Positions 46,380 through 57,518 of a DNA stretch of 64,000 nucleotides are shown piece by piece. Each line of letters begins with the position of its first letter. Within the stretch, counting starts at the first letter, position 1. The stretch lies in assembly GCA_027924645.1 (NCBI GenBank), contig BSBN01001017.1, positions 5,420,501 through 5,484,500 of the forward strand, given 5' to 3'. The notes under the pieces are model-generated. The model worked only from the letters and a program-made list of their open reading frames with translations. It was not told the origin of the DNA and searched no databases. The stretch is from Cunninghamia lanceolata (Eukaryota; Streptophyta; Pinopsida; Cupressales; Cupressaceae). Position numbers and translations under genes: made by a program.

Positions 46380-47202
46380 TGAGATGTGACAACTCCATAG
46401 AAATGCAAAATCCTTTGCCCTCTTCAGATTTGTCAGATCATTGGTCTGGGCTATGGTCTGAGCATCAGTTAGAGCCTCATGCATGGCCTCTAACTTAGGG
46501 ATAATTATCCCTCTGAGTTAACTTAACCTGTTTATTCTATTTTTCTTCTCCTTTTCAAGCTTCTTTATTTCATTTAAGACTGCAATAGTCTAGCACTCTT
46601 GTTTTATTATGGAGGAGGTGAGAGAATCAAAATTTTGAGATATACTTGATATTTTATCCTCTTGCTCTTTCATTTTCTTCTCAACATCCTTTGTTACCTT
46701 GGACTAGGATAGACAAAATTTATACATTTCTCCACCATCTTTGAGAGCATTTTCTAAGCTCTTTATCCCAATATCCATAACTCTCCTATCATTTGTTATT
46801 AATCCTTGTACTTCAGAGAATCTCTTTTCCAAAAACTCCTTTCAGACCTTTTCTTCTGCTGACTTCTCTAAGGAATCAAAATGCGTTTGAACAGAATTTA
46901 CAAGAGACTTTAGATTACTGGATGTGGAGGCCGAAGGATCCTTTGGAAGGATGGCATGATCTTCTCTAATACATTGGATGCAGCTCCTATGAGCTCACAG
47001 TCTTCCATGTGAGACTTCAGGAGTTTTTCTTTTTCCTTTGCTTGAGTAAAGGATGCTAGCTTCATAGTTTGAACTGGGGAGAGGGAATCAAATTGAATGG
47101 ACCTTGAAGTAGTTTTGGTTCATCAAATTCCATCATCTCTTTGGTCAAGAAATCTTTAACTACTTCTGCCGTGTCTCTTGCCGGAGACAGAGTTTTCTCC
47201 CC
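46380..47202 (-). pseudogene. C-terminal coiled coil of the B accessory frame
   Basis: Minus-strand sequence with long runs of Lys/Glu and heptad-spaced Leu/Ile (for example ITNDRRVMDIGIKSLENALK near 46800, VEKKMKEQEDKISSISQNF near 46690), interrupted by TAG stops. It matches the coiled-coil tail seen in the Gi LTR frame in position and character, not clearly in sequence. Confidence 0.5.
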
Positions 47203-48937
47203 TTATGTAGCCTTAGCACTGTCATCTATGGTCTTCTCTGTTTGACCTTTTTCACTTCCCTTTACTTGTTCTTCTTGACTGATGCTCTCTTCTTTTCTTT
47301 CTTCTCCTTCAATTTTAGAGTATGCAAGGGGTTCTAGAAGAGAAGTGTCTTCTTCTTCATGAACTTCCTCTTCCAGAGCAGAGGAATCTAAGTCTTTAGC
47401 TTTTTCTTCACTTGTCTCCTTTGGCTCTTCTGCCACTATCTCAGTAGATTCTTCTTTGTCATCCATGGTCAAGGGATCATCACCTAAGTCCTCTATAATA
47501 GGAATATTGAATCTTTTGTATGCATTTAGGAGAATGTCTTCTATTTCTTTTGCCACCTTGTCAGTATCTCCAAGCATAAGCTGATTCATTCTAGCTTTGC
47601 TCCGGAACTCATCCTTGCAATATTTGAAGATCATATTCTTTTGATTAGGAGTGATGGAAGGATAGAGCTTAATGGCTATCTGTTCCTAGATCTCCATATC
47701 CTTTGCTTTGGCATTATTCTTTCTCATTTCAAGTTCCTTCTCAAGGCTTTTAGGAATTAGAGATATGATTTCGATAAAAGCTTTGTTGTAGATATTCAAA
47801 TACCTGACTGTGGCATCTTGAAGGATCTTCTAGTCAGCTTCACTACATTCATCATAGAATCCTATTAATGTTTTCATGTTTCCATACATAGTGATTGCCT
47901 TGATGATATCATCAAGAGTAGGCTTCTCAACACATTTATTTGTCTTTTCTTCTTTCTTGTCTAGACCGGTAGAGTATTCTCCGGATACTTTCTTCTTCTT
48001 CTTCATCTTCTTGATCTCTTCATCAGATTCTGTCTCTTCATCATCTTTGAGGCTTGTGTATGATCTTGTAGCCTTTGTCTTTGTTCTCTTTTCTCCTTTA
48101 CTAGATGATTTTGCTTCCAGTTTTGATGCCTTTGAGCTCTTAGCAGTGGTAGGTGCAGAGCTCTTAGAGGATCTGGTCCGGGAGGGGGCTTCTACCGGAG
48201 TACTCTACTTTTCTGCTTCTTCCTTTTCTTTCTCTACCCTTTCTATCTTCTCTCTGTTTGCATCAAGTGCCTCTTTTGATATGCCATACTTTTTGGCAAC
48301 ATCTTCTACTTCTTTTCTCACTTTTCTCTTCATCTCCAGTTGTCTAAGTTCCACATGAATCTTTACACTCAATTCTTCAAAGGTTCCCTTAGGATCCTTG
48401 GGTTGACTAAGCATGTGTTGAACATGTAGCTCTATAATTTTCTCATCTAATTCATACCCCATTGGCATGATCCAGACTATCCTTGGCTCCACAGCCTCCA
48501 TTAGGCACTGATCAGTTTCATAAAGCATACTGTATCCTTATACTTTTCAACCAATGATTGGGGGATTCTTTCTCTGGCCTGCATCAAGCTTTGGAAGTTT
48601 TTGAAGTAACCCCACAGAGCTGTATTTTGTGCCTTGGCATCACCAAGCCCATGCAAATAATCCCTGATTTGTATGGCTACTAGTTTGTCATTTTGCCACA
48701 TCCAACCACTGGATCTGGATAGCTCATTCATGTAACAAAAGAATAGATAGAGTATCAAGCCACCGTATTTGAAAGAGTTCTTCTTGTCCTTCTTTATCTT
48801 CTGTAGATTCTCCAAAAGTTAGTTTAGAAGGAGCTCACAGAGATCATAGTCAGCATTTTCTTTAAGCATCTGATAAGCAGTGTAAATTGCAGTTCTGGGT
48901 ACTGAATTTTCCTAGCTAGAATGATATATCTTGTAAT
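47203..48937 (-). pseudogene. accessory frame of B, middle part (N-terminal domain end and acidic linker)
   Basis: Open pieces on the minus strand: 48815-48501 (contains FKYGGLILYLFFCYMNELSR and IRDYLHGLGDAKAQNTALW), 48528-48205 (MGYELDEKIIELHVQHMLSQ then a Lys/Glu-rich helix) and 47634-47203 (very acidic, Glu/Ser-rich). The first piece corresponds to the ECSFYMTLYVVYSCAYKG region of the Gi LTR frame in place and pattern. The product would be a soluble, partly disordered protein with coiled coil. Not a pol domain. Element A is inserted upstream, and the frame continues at 55807-56280. Confidence 0.55.
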
Positions 48938-48942
48938 TGATT

Positions 48943-50182
48943 TGTTAGACTTAGGGCACACAACTGAGAGGGGGGGTGAATTAGTTGTGTAAAAACTTTC
49001 TTTAATTTCCACACTTAAATCTTCTTGGTGATTAGCAGTATATTAAACAAGAAACATAATGCATTCAAATCAAAAGTAGAAACACATCAACACATAAGAC
49101 ACCAAGATTTTGACGTGGAAAACTCGGTGAAGGGAAAAACCATGGGGTGATTAACCCAAGAATGTATTCTCTGTTAGAAGAATAGAAAGATCAAAATGGC
49201 ACATGCCAATTAGGGATCACTGCCCGAGCACACTGCTCACAAGAGGCTTATTGCCTACAAGAGACACATTGTCTACAAAGAAATAAGTATTACATACATG
49301 AACTGGAGAATAGCATCTTCACTATGCTTGAATTAGTTCCATTAAGCTCAACACACCTGCTCTGCCTTTCTCTCTGCTTTTCGCTACCACACTCTCATCT
49401 CCACAAGACACATTTTGAAATGACTTCTCAACCCCTTATTTATACATGACATCAACTTAGGAACAATCATCTAAGTTGGCAAACACCTACAAGAACATCC
49501 ACAAGACGTGTAATACATCCGGTCAGCCAATCTTAGGAAGAACACCAACATCTAGTGGTTATTCTTCAAATACGACTTTAACTTCAATGCGGACCACCAA
49601 AATGAATAGGAACCGATCCATAGATCACCACAAGCTTTCCTGAATCACCAACAACATCCGCACTTCATCTGCTTACTGGAATCCTTCTCTCCTTCATCCA
49701 AAACCTCAAGAACACAGTCTGTCATCATTGTCACAAAGGAATAGGTTCTTCTGGACCTTCAAGCCACAAACCAATCTACTTGAAACTTCACAAGGATGTC
49801 CCCAACACTTCCTCCAATCCACAGAGTGGGATAATGCATTACCAGACCTCACCGGACCTATCTGTGTCACTTTGTCACCTTTGGACACCTGCTAGAGCCA
49901 GTTCTACTTGAGCAACCATAACTTCTTCAGATCTTCATGCGGACCTCTATAAACTTGACTGGAGCATCTCAAGACTTATATCTACAAACCCTTTAAACCG
50001 CATCCTCTTATCCGCAACCTATCTTGGACTTTTACCTTGTTATCATCACTGTTCTTCACTGTTCCTGATTGAGACTAATTTTCTCAATATCCTCAGCACA
50101 CAGCTCATCCAATCCTCCTCATTAATGCAACATTGGTATGTTGACATCAATGACAAGACCGGTTGGACCCATACTTGCAACA
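48943..50182 (-). repeat. 3' LTR of A, 1,240 bp
   Basis: Partner of 54563-55801. The hairpin at 48958-48990 has one C-to-T change (TTAG for TCAG). Identity to the partner is high by eye. No gene. Confidence 0.92.
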
Positions 50183-50197
50183 ATCTCCCTCTTTGTC
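50183..50197 (-). promoter_or_regulatory. polypurine tract of A
   Basis: Minus-strand GACAAAGAGGGAGAT directly abuts the LTR. Confidence 0.85.
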
Positions 50198-50496
50198 ATT
50201 GATGGAAACATATGATATGAAAAACCATCAAGACAAGAACTTCTCCTTACTGTCACAACTCCCCCAATCAACAACAACTATTCACATGTCTTTTCTTCCT
50301 TTACTGCTCCCCCTTTGATCATCAACCACTTGTTTTTCACATGTCTTCTCTCCCCCTTTGACATCAATGTCAAAGGGCTCATACTTGCAACTTCAAAATC
50401 ATACCTACTGCTCCCCCTGAGTAGCAGCTCCCCATGATCAATTCGGATCACAAGATATGACTGTGATATCCACCAGACTGATGCACATTAGTGCAT

Positions 50497-51286
50497 CCTA
50501 GTTCATCACCAGAGGGGAAATAACCCCTAACTTCTCCCTGAGATACTCAAAAGAGTCCTTGGGAAGAGGTTTAGTAAAAATATCTGCAATCTAATCCTTG
50601 GAGGGCACAAACTCCAATCTGACTTCATCCTTGTTCACTTGCTCTCTCAGAAAGTGAAACTTGATAGATACATGCTTAGTCTTAGAATGCAACACCAGAT
50701 TCTTAGAAATATTTATTGCACTTAAATTATCATAGAAAATTGTGATAGGCTTCTCATACTCTACTTTAATATCTCTTAGCATCTGCTTCATCCACAAAAC
50801 TTGAGTGCAACTACCTATTGCTGCAATGTATTCTGCTTCAGTTGTAGACAGGGATATTGCCTCTTGTTTCTTGCTTCGCCAAGGAACCAATCTCTTTCCC
50901 AAAAAGAAGGCTCCACCAATGGTACTCTTCCGGTCATCCACATCTCCTGCCCAATCAACATCTGTATATGCATGAAGAGAGAAATCATGATCTCTAGGAT
51001 ACCACAGACCATACTCAACCATCCCTTTTAGATATCTAAAGATCCTCTTGATTGCCATGACATGGGATTCTCTAGGATCGGCTTGGAATCTAGCAACAAG
51101 ACCAACAACTTGCATAATATCTGGTCTGGTTTGAGTGAGATACAACAATCCTCCAATCATTGATCTGTACTTTGTCTGGTCTACCTTAGGAGAGTCATCA
51201 TCTTTGCTCAACTTACATCTAGTTGCCACGGGAGTATTCATTGGCTTTGAATCTTCTATCCCAAATTTCTTCAACAGTTCTTTCAC
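50497..51286 (-). pseudogene. RT end and RNase H of A
   Basis: Copia RNase H with HAYTDVDWAGDVDDRKSTIG (catalytic Asp), STTEAEYIAAIGSCTQVLWM (Glu) and FYDNLSAINISKNLVLHSKTK (Asp). The end reads IADIFTKPLPKDSFEYLREK after a TAG at 50591. The upstream TAG (51296-51298) separates it from RT and stands where family members have Gln. Confidence 0.9.
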
Positions 51287-51295
51287 ATATTTGGT

Positions 51296-52423
51296 CTAAG
51301 AAATGAAGATTCCTTTCTTTGTTTGAGTAATTTGTAGACCCAAGAAGAAATTTATTTCACCAAGCATTAACATCTCAAACTCACTTTTCATTTGATTTGC
51401 AAAAGTTTTACACATACTGTCTCTTCCTCTAAAGATGATATCATCAACAAATACTTCAACAATCAAGATGTTTTCATGATCAATTTTGAAATATAAGTTA
51501 CTGTCACCAGTACCTTTGTTGAAACCAATCTTCAAAAGATGTTTGTCCAATCTTTCATACCATGCTCTTGGGGCTTGCTTTAGTCCATACAGTGCCTTCT
51601 TCAACTTGCAGACCATATCACCATGATCAGATAATTCAAATCCATCCAGTTGTTCAATGTACACTTCTTCTTCTAAGTCACCATTCAAGAAAGAAGACTT
51701 GACATCCATCTGATACACCTTGAAATCCTTGAAGGTAGTAAATGCAAGAAATAATTTGACTGCTTCAATTCTTTCCATTGGAGCAAAAGTTTCTTCAAAA
51801 TCAATTCCTTCTATTTGGGAGTAGCCCTTGCAGACCAATCTGGCTTTATTTCTGATTACTTCACCAACTTCATTTAGTTTGTTTTGGAAGACCCATTTGG
51901 TTCCAATCACATTCTTGTTTCTAGGTCTGGGAACAAGATCCCAAGTGTGATTTTTCTCAATTTGCATCAATTCTTCCTCCATTGCTTTGGTCCAGTTTTC
52001 ATCATTGCAGGCTTCATTTATTGTCTTAGGTTCAATTTTTGAAATTAGAAAATATTCATCTGAATTTTGAGCAATTTTCCTTCTAGTTTGCACACCTTTG
52101 CTTTTGTCACCAATGATCTGATCTTCAGAGTGGTTCAGTCTTACATACCTTGGAACTTTGGGAGTTTCTTGCACTTTTGCTTCTTGATTAGGCTCATTCA
52201 GACCTATCTCTTCTTCCTGATTTACCGGATCAGTTTGAATCTGATTTTCAAAAGAGGATTGAACTCCTTGAACTAGAACGTCATTCTGATCATCTTCATC
52301 ATATTCATAAAACCTTGAGGGTTTCTCCATTCCCTCATCAACCTTCACATTTGCACTTTCTATCATCTTTCTCAGTCTCTTGTTATAGCACCGGTATGCT
52401 TTGCTTTGAGTAGAGTAACCCAA
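51296..52423 (-). pseudogene. reverse transcriptase of A
   Basis: 375 open codons on the minus strand. The copia RT pattern is clear: [76 protein letters not shown] and the catalytic FVDDIIF (family: YVDD) at about 51445-51425. The first part (52423-52150) is the acidic linker after integrase. The Tyr-to-Phe change at the catalytic box is unusual but a small one. Confidence 0.92.
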
Positions 52424-52429
52424 GAATAT

Positions 52430-53280
52430 CCCTTCATCACTTCTAGCATCAAACTTACCTAGATCTTCATCTCTTTTGATGTAACATTTGCTACCAGAGA
52501 TTCTGAAATATCTTATAGTAGGAGTAATGCTTCCTGGATGGTCCAGTTCTTTCTCTCCACTACTCCATTCTACTATGGAGTCCTAGGAGCAGACAATTGT
52601 CTCTTAATTCCATGTTTCTCATAGAACTCTATGAACTCACCGGATGTGAATTCTCCACCTCTATCAGAGCTCAGACATTTCAACTTTAATCATATTTCAT
52701 TCTCTACCATAGCCTTGAATATTTTGAATTTCTCAAGAGCTTCTGATTTCTCCTTTAGAAAGGTTACCCACATCATCCAGGAATAGTCATTAATTAGTAG
52801 CATGAAGTATCTATCTCCTTAAATACTCCTGGTTCTTGCCGAACCACAAAGATTAGTGTGAACTAAGTCCAATAATCCGGTAGAGGACAGTTCCTTGCTT
52901 TTGAATGAGACTCTACTTAGCTTACCTAACTGACATTCCTTGCACAAGCTGTTAGTAAGTTTCACCAATTTTGGAAGATCTCTTACAGCCTGAGTATTGC
53001 TTATCTTGATGATATTATCAAAATTCACATGACACATCCTTCTATGCCATAACCAACTCTGATCAACTTGAAAAAATAAGCAACTTTTACCAGTACCAAC
53101 CAAATGGAAGATATTACCTTTAGTTTGAGTACTGGATGCAATCTCTATTTCAAAACTTTCAAAGATTTTGCATTTTCCATCCTTGAATCAGAGATCATAG
53201 CCTTTGTCTACCAATTGTCCAACACTGAGAAGATTGTGCTTCAAACCTTCAACATATAGTACATTACCAGTTTCGTTTCT
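52430..53280 (-). pseudogene. integrase of A, decayed
   Basis: The zinc region is LWHRRMCHVNF...CKECQLGKL (53055-52925). In the core the first catalytic position is read as LVHTNLCG (about 52845), where copia elements have Asp; the change to Asn is one G-to-A step on the coding strand. The second Asp (SSDRGGEF, about 52665) and the Glu (NGVVERKN, about 52560) are present. A stop after RSI (52819) and two adjacent TAG codons near 52575 break the frame. Confidence 0.85.
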
Positions 53281-53314
53281 TCCATCAAAAGAAATAGTTC
53301 CTCTTCCTCTAATT

Positions 53315-54505
53315 CTACCAGCAAGATTTGTCACCAAACATTACCACTCCTCCTTCATACCTTTCCAAATCTACAAACTTATGGTGAGAGCAACCACTGT
53401 CAATGACCCAATCATCCTTCTCTTCAATTTGGGCAACCAGAGCTCTTTCCACAGTCTTAAGATTGATAGATACAGAGGACATTGGATCTTCTTCCTTGAT
53501 GGCAATGAACACCCATTCATTTCTAGATTTGTTTCCTATCTCTGATTCATCATCTGTTACTCCTTCATTATCATCATCTTCATGTACATAGTAACAGTTC
53601 TTTTGGAACCTTGGCTTGTTAAGATTTTGTCTTGAAAATCTTTCTGAACACCTTGAGGCAAAATGACCAATCTTATTGCAGTTAAAACACTTAAAAGGTA
53701 ATTTTCCCTCATACTTACTGGATCCTCTTGGCAGCCTCTTTGCAATAAGGGCTTCAAGTTGAGCAGTTTCTGCTTCTTCTTCTTCCAAATCTTTTCTTAC
53801 TTTTTCATACCAAGACAATTTCTTTGAAGAATTCTCTCCCAGATCAAGCCTTTGTTTACCTTTAAAAGAGGCACTGGCTTTGAATGCAGATTTAGTCTTG
53901 GGGGGGTCGTCTCCAAACTCTGTCATTTCAAATGCAGCCAATTTCTCAGCCAATTGATCTCTTGTGACAGTTGTATGAGCTCTGAATTCTTCAATGACAA
54001 CAACCTTGATTTTGTAAGAAGCAGGGAGGGATCTGAGAATTTTACCAACAATCTCATTTTCATTCAAGACACCACGAGCATTTCTAATTCCACAAACTAG
54101 TTAATTCACTCTTGGCACAAAAGTGGTAATATTTTCATCATCTCTCATCTTCAGTTTTTCAAATTTCCCTTTTAGACTCTGTAACCTTGCACATTTAACA
54201 TACTAGTCTCCTTCATGCAAAAGTTCCAGTTTATTCCAAATCTCAAAGGTAGTTGGTAGGTCAATAAAATTTGAGAGGTCTGAGTCAGATAATGTCCTTA
54301 AAAGAGCCTCTTTGGTCCGCAGATTGTTTTCAGCATCTGTGATTTCATTTAGGGTTGTCAGACCACCCTGTGGAGGTACATAATCTTTTGTAACCATGGA
54401 CCAGTATGCAAATCCCATACACTACAAGTGACATTTCATGTGACCTTTCCAAAGAGCAAAGTTGGTTCCATCAAACTTAGGACTATCCTTCTTGTAAGAT
54501 GACAT
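53315..54505 (-). pseudogene. gag and protease of A
   Basis: Starts at ATG 54505 (MSSYKKDSPKFDGTNFALWK), a copia gag N-terminus. TAG stops occur near 54425 and 54205, then a long open part covers 54067-53315 with KILRSLPASYKIKVVVIEEF, a CCHC knuckle CFNCNKIGHFASRC (about 53690-53645) and the protease active site VIDSGCSHHKF (about 53405-53373). Particle protein and its protease. Confidence 0.9.
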
Positions 54506-54540
54506 CTTGGATCTCCTCAAGCGGTTAAGCTCCTTTTAGA

Positions 54541-54560
54541 GGAACTTAGCTCTGATACCA
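54541..54560 (-). promoter_or_regulatory. primer-binding site of A (initiator Met tRNA)
   Basis: Minus-strand TGGTATCAGAGCTAAGTTCC, two bases from the LTR. TGGTATCAGAGC is the standard iMet primer motif of plant copia elements. Confidence 0.92.
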
Positions 54561-54562
54561 AT

Positions 54563-55801
54563 TGTTAGACTTAGGGCACACAACTGAGAGGGGGGGTGAA
54601 TCAGTTGTGTAAAAACTTTCTTTAATTTCCACACTTAAATCTTCTTGGTGATTAGCAGTATATTAAACAAGAAACATAATGCATTCAAATGAAAAGCAGA
54701 AACACATCAACACATAAGACACCAAGATTTTGACGTGGAAAACCTGGTTAAGGGAAAAACCACGGGGTGATTAACCTAAGAATGTATTCTCTGTTAGAAG
54801 AATAGAAAGATCAAAATGGCACATGCCAATTAGGGCTCACTACCTGAGCACACTGGTCACAAGAGGCTTACTGCCTACAAGAGACACACTGTCTACAAAG
54901 AAATAAGTATTACATACATGAACTAGAGAATAGCATCTTCACTATGCTTGAATCAGTTCCATTAAGCTCAATACACCTGCTCTGCCTTTCACTCTACTTT
55001 TCACTACCACACTCTCATCTCCACAAGACACACTTTGAAATGACTTCTCAACCCCTTATTTATACATGACATTGACTTAGGAACAATCATCTAAGTTAGA
55101 AAACACCTACAAGAACATCCGCAAGATGTGTAATACATCTGGTCGGCTAGTCTTAGGAAGAACACCGACATCTGATGGTTATTCTTCAAATATGACTTTA
55201 ACTTCAATGTAGACCACCAACATGAACTGGAACCAATCCAAAGATCACCACAAGCTTTCCTGAATCACCAACAACATCCGCACTTCATCTGCTTACTAGA
55301 ATCCTTCTCTCCTTCATCTGGAACCTCAAGAACATAGTCTATCATCACTGTCACAAAGGAATAGGTTCTCCTGGACTTCAAGCCACAAACCAATCTACTT
55401 GACACTTCACAAGGACATCCCCAACACTTCCTCCAATCCGTAGAGTGGGATAATGCATTACCGGACCTCACCGGACCTATCTGTGTCACTCTGTCACCTC
55501 TGGACACCTACCGGAGCCGGTTCTACTTGAGCGACCATAACTTCTTCAGATCTTCATGCAGACCTCTAAAAACTTGACTGGAGCATCTCAAGACTTATAT
55601 CTACAAACCCTTTAAACCACATCCTCTTATCCGCAACCTATCTTGGACTTTTACCTTGTTATCATCACTGTTCTTCATTGTTCCTGAATGAGACTAATTT
55701 TCTCAATATCCTCAGCACACAGCTCATCCAATCCTCCTCATTAATGCAACATTGGTATGTTGACATCAATGCCAAGACCAGTTAGACCCATACTTGCAAC
55801 A
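54563..55801 (-). repeat. 5' LTR of A, 1,239 bp
   Basis: Partner of 48943-50182, followed at 55802 by the TGATT duplication. Confidence 0.92.
54578..54610 (-). promoter_or_regulatory. PBS-proximal hairpin of A (perfect 10-bp stem)
   Basis: ACACAACTGA at 54578-54587 pairs fully with TCAGTTGTGT at 54601-54610; the 13-base loop is GAGGGGGGGTGAA. In element RNA (minus strand) it lies at the U5 end, about 15 bases from the LTR end and next to the primer site. Confidence 0.75.
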
Positions 55802-55806
55802 TGATT

Positions 55807-56280
55807 ATCATGGAGGCAAACTTGATATCTAGATCAGTGATATCTTCTATTGTCATTTCTCTCTTATCAAATTTTGATCCTGTTGCGTCACTCACTATCT
55901 GATTCTTGACTGACTTGAGAGCAGGCATCCCACTGGATCAGTGCAATCCGGTAAATGCCCTAGTGGCATCCTTGGTTATCTTGAATGGTCTCGTCAATCA
56001 CATAAAGTTGTCATGCAATCTACTCAGAACATACTGAATTTCTCTGTGAAAATCCTGTTCTTACCGGATGACTGTTAAACCGAATTAATCTCAGATGATT
56101 AACCTCTTCAAATTCCTTGTGGATCTTTCATATCTTTCCCAAGGGTTATTTAGATGTTTCTCTAAGAGCCCTTTTAGTCTGCAACCTTCCATGTGCCAAT
56201 CTTAGGCACTAATTGACTGGCTGAAGGAAAATATTTTCTTTTGTGACTCCCCCTAAGCCAGAGCTTATCTATTTAGTTTT
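55807..56280 (-). pseudogene. accessory frame of B, N-terminal part
   Basis: The minus-strand frame, broken by several stops, contains PALKSVKNQIVSDATGSKF and REMTIEDITDLDIKFASMI (about 55920-55810). It continues, across element A, into the open frame at 48815. Its start is not clear because stops between 56280 and 56000 obscure it. Confidence 0.5.
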
Positions 56281-56429
56281 TGGAGGGAATATCAGCACCA
56301 GATTCAGTGCGGATCCATCCTCAACATTTTCTATACTCCTCTTCACCCAAATCTTGTTCATCTCCCTTTGAATTTCATCCGCATTCACTTTTCCTTTTCC
56401 TTTGTCTTGGTTTTGATTATGATGTATCA

Positions 56430-57480
56430 GACCCTTATTGTCCTAATTCTTACTTCTACAGAATTTGGCAATATGACCGGATCTATTGCAATTGTAGCAA
56501 ACAACATTTCTTTGCATATTTGGCTAATATCCTCTTGATCTACACTAATTAGCCATATGTCCCATTCTATTGCATGCAAAGCATCTTCCATTGAATGAAT
56601 TGTTCATTTGCATATTTCTACACTCATGAGATTTGTGACCATACCTTTTGCAATTGAAACACTATCCAGAGAAGGATGAATTAGTCTGATTCATTCTTCT
56701 TCTACACTAATTTGCTTTATGACCAAAGTTATTGCAGTTGTGGTAGTATCCATTGAAAGATGGATATCTTTAAGCATTTGGTTGCCTTACCGGAGGTCTT
56801 CTAGGTCTGTTCCTTGGATTTCCTGATCCAAAGTTCTTCTGACCAGATCTAGAGCTTTCACCTTTCTCATACCCCAAGCCTTGTTTGTCATCCACCCTCT
56901 TCTAGCTTTGAAGAAGAACTTCAAGTTGAGCAGAGCTTATCTTGAATTTCTCTTTGTATTCATTTGTTGTTTGAAGATCCCTTTTAAGAGTGTCAATCTG
57001 ATTCTCAAGTTGTTCTTCATTATCTCTAGCTTCTTCAAGATCAGATTCTAGATGCCTGATTATTCTATCCATTTTGTGGCAGTCTTCTGATTTCTCCTTG
57101 AGAGATTGTCTTAGATCATCTTCAGTTTTTCTTTTCTCTTCAATTTCTTGGGTGAACTTCATAACTCTTGATTTTATTTCATGTCTTACCATAATGACGT
57201 CTTTTGATAACTTTTCACATAACTTGGTTTTCTCCTTCAGATCTTCATTTGTATCATTGGCTTCACCTTGACTTACCAATTGCTGAAGTAGATCCTTTCT
57301 CTTTTTCATAGAGATACTCAGTTTCCCTTTTAGTTCATTTATGAAATCATCAGCCTGTTTGAGTCTTTCCTTCAATTCATTGACTTCAGAGTTAGATTGC
57401 TCAAGATCATCTAGGGTAGATTGAAGTTGTTCCCTCATTCCATACACATCCATTTGAATTCCCAGATCTTCCTCAAGCTG
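56430..57480 (-). pseudogene. gag-like frame of B: coiled coil plus four CCHC zinc knuckles
   Basis: Minus strand. 57453-56902 is a 183-codon coiled coil (LQSTLDDLEQSNSEVNELKE and on). After a stop and a basic linker, four CCHC motifs follow at about 56735-56700, 56660-56620, 56590-56550 and 56515-56470; clear ones are CFNCKRYGHKSHEC and CYNCNRSGHIAKFC. Stops are TAG or TGA between them. The usual copia gag N-terminal domain is missing: the coil begins about 65 bases after the LTR, just beyond the primer site, so the 5' part was lost. Nucleic-acid binding is the expected role. Confidence 0.75.
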
Positions 57481-57496
57481 TTAGGCTTTGTTTGGA

Positions 57497-57516
57497 GGAA
57501 CTTAGCTCTGATAGCA
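57497..57516 (-). promoter_or_regulatory. primer-binding site of B
   Basis: Minus-strand TGCTATCAGAGCTAAGTTCC, one change from the site of A, two bases from the LTR. Confidence 0.85.
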
Positions 57517-57518
57517 AT

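Larger units (their letters stand above)
48943..55801 (-). mobile_element. Ty1/copia element A, structurally complete, 6,859 bp
   Basis: LTRs 48943-50182 and 54563-55801 (TGTTAGACTTAGGGC...ACTTGCAACA) with a perfect TGATT target duplication (48938-48942, 55802-55806). It has an iMet primer site, a canonical polypurine tract and collinear gag, protease, integrase, RT and RNase H on the minus strand. Stops and a replaced catalytic residue in integrase show it is inactive. Inserted in the accessory frame of element B. Confidence 0.95.

Noticed and set aside
47876..48358. 160-codon Phe/Ser-rich plus-strand frame
   Set aside because: Antisense of the Lys/Glu-rich accessory frame of B.
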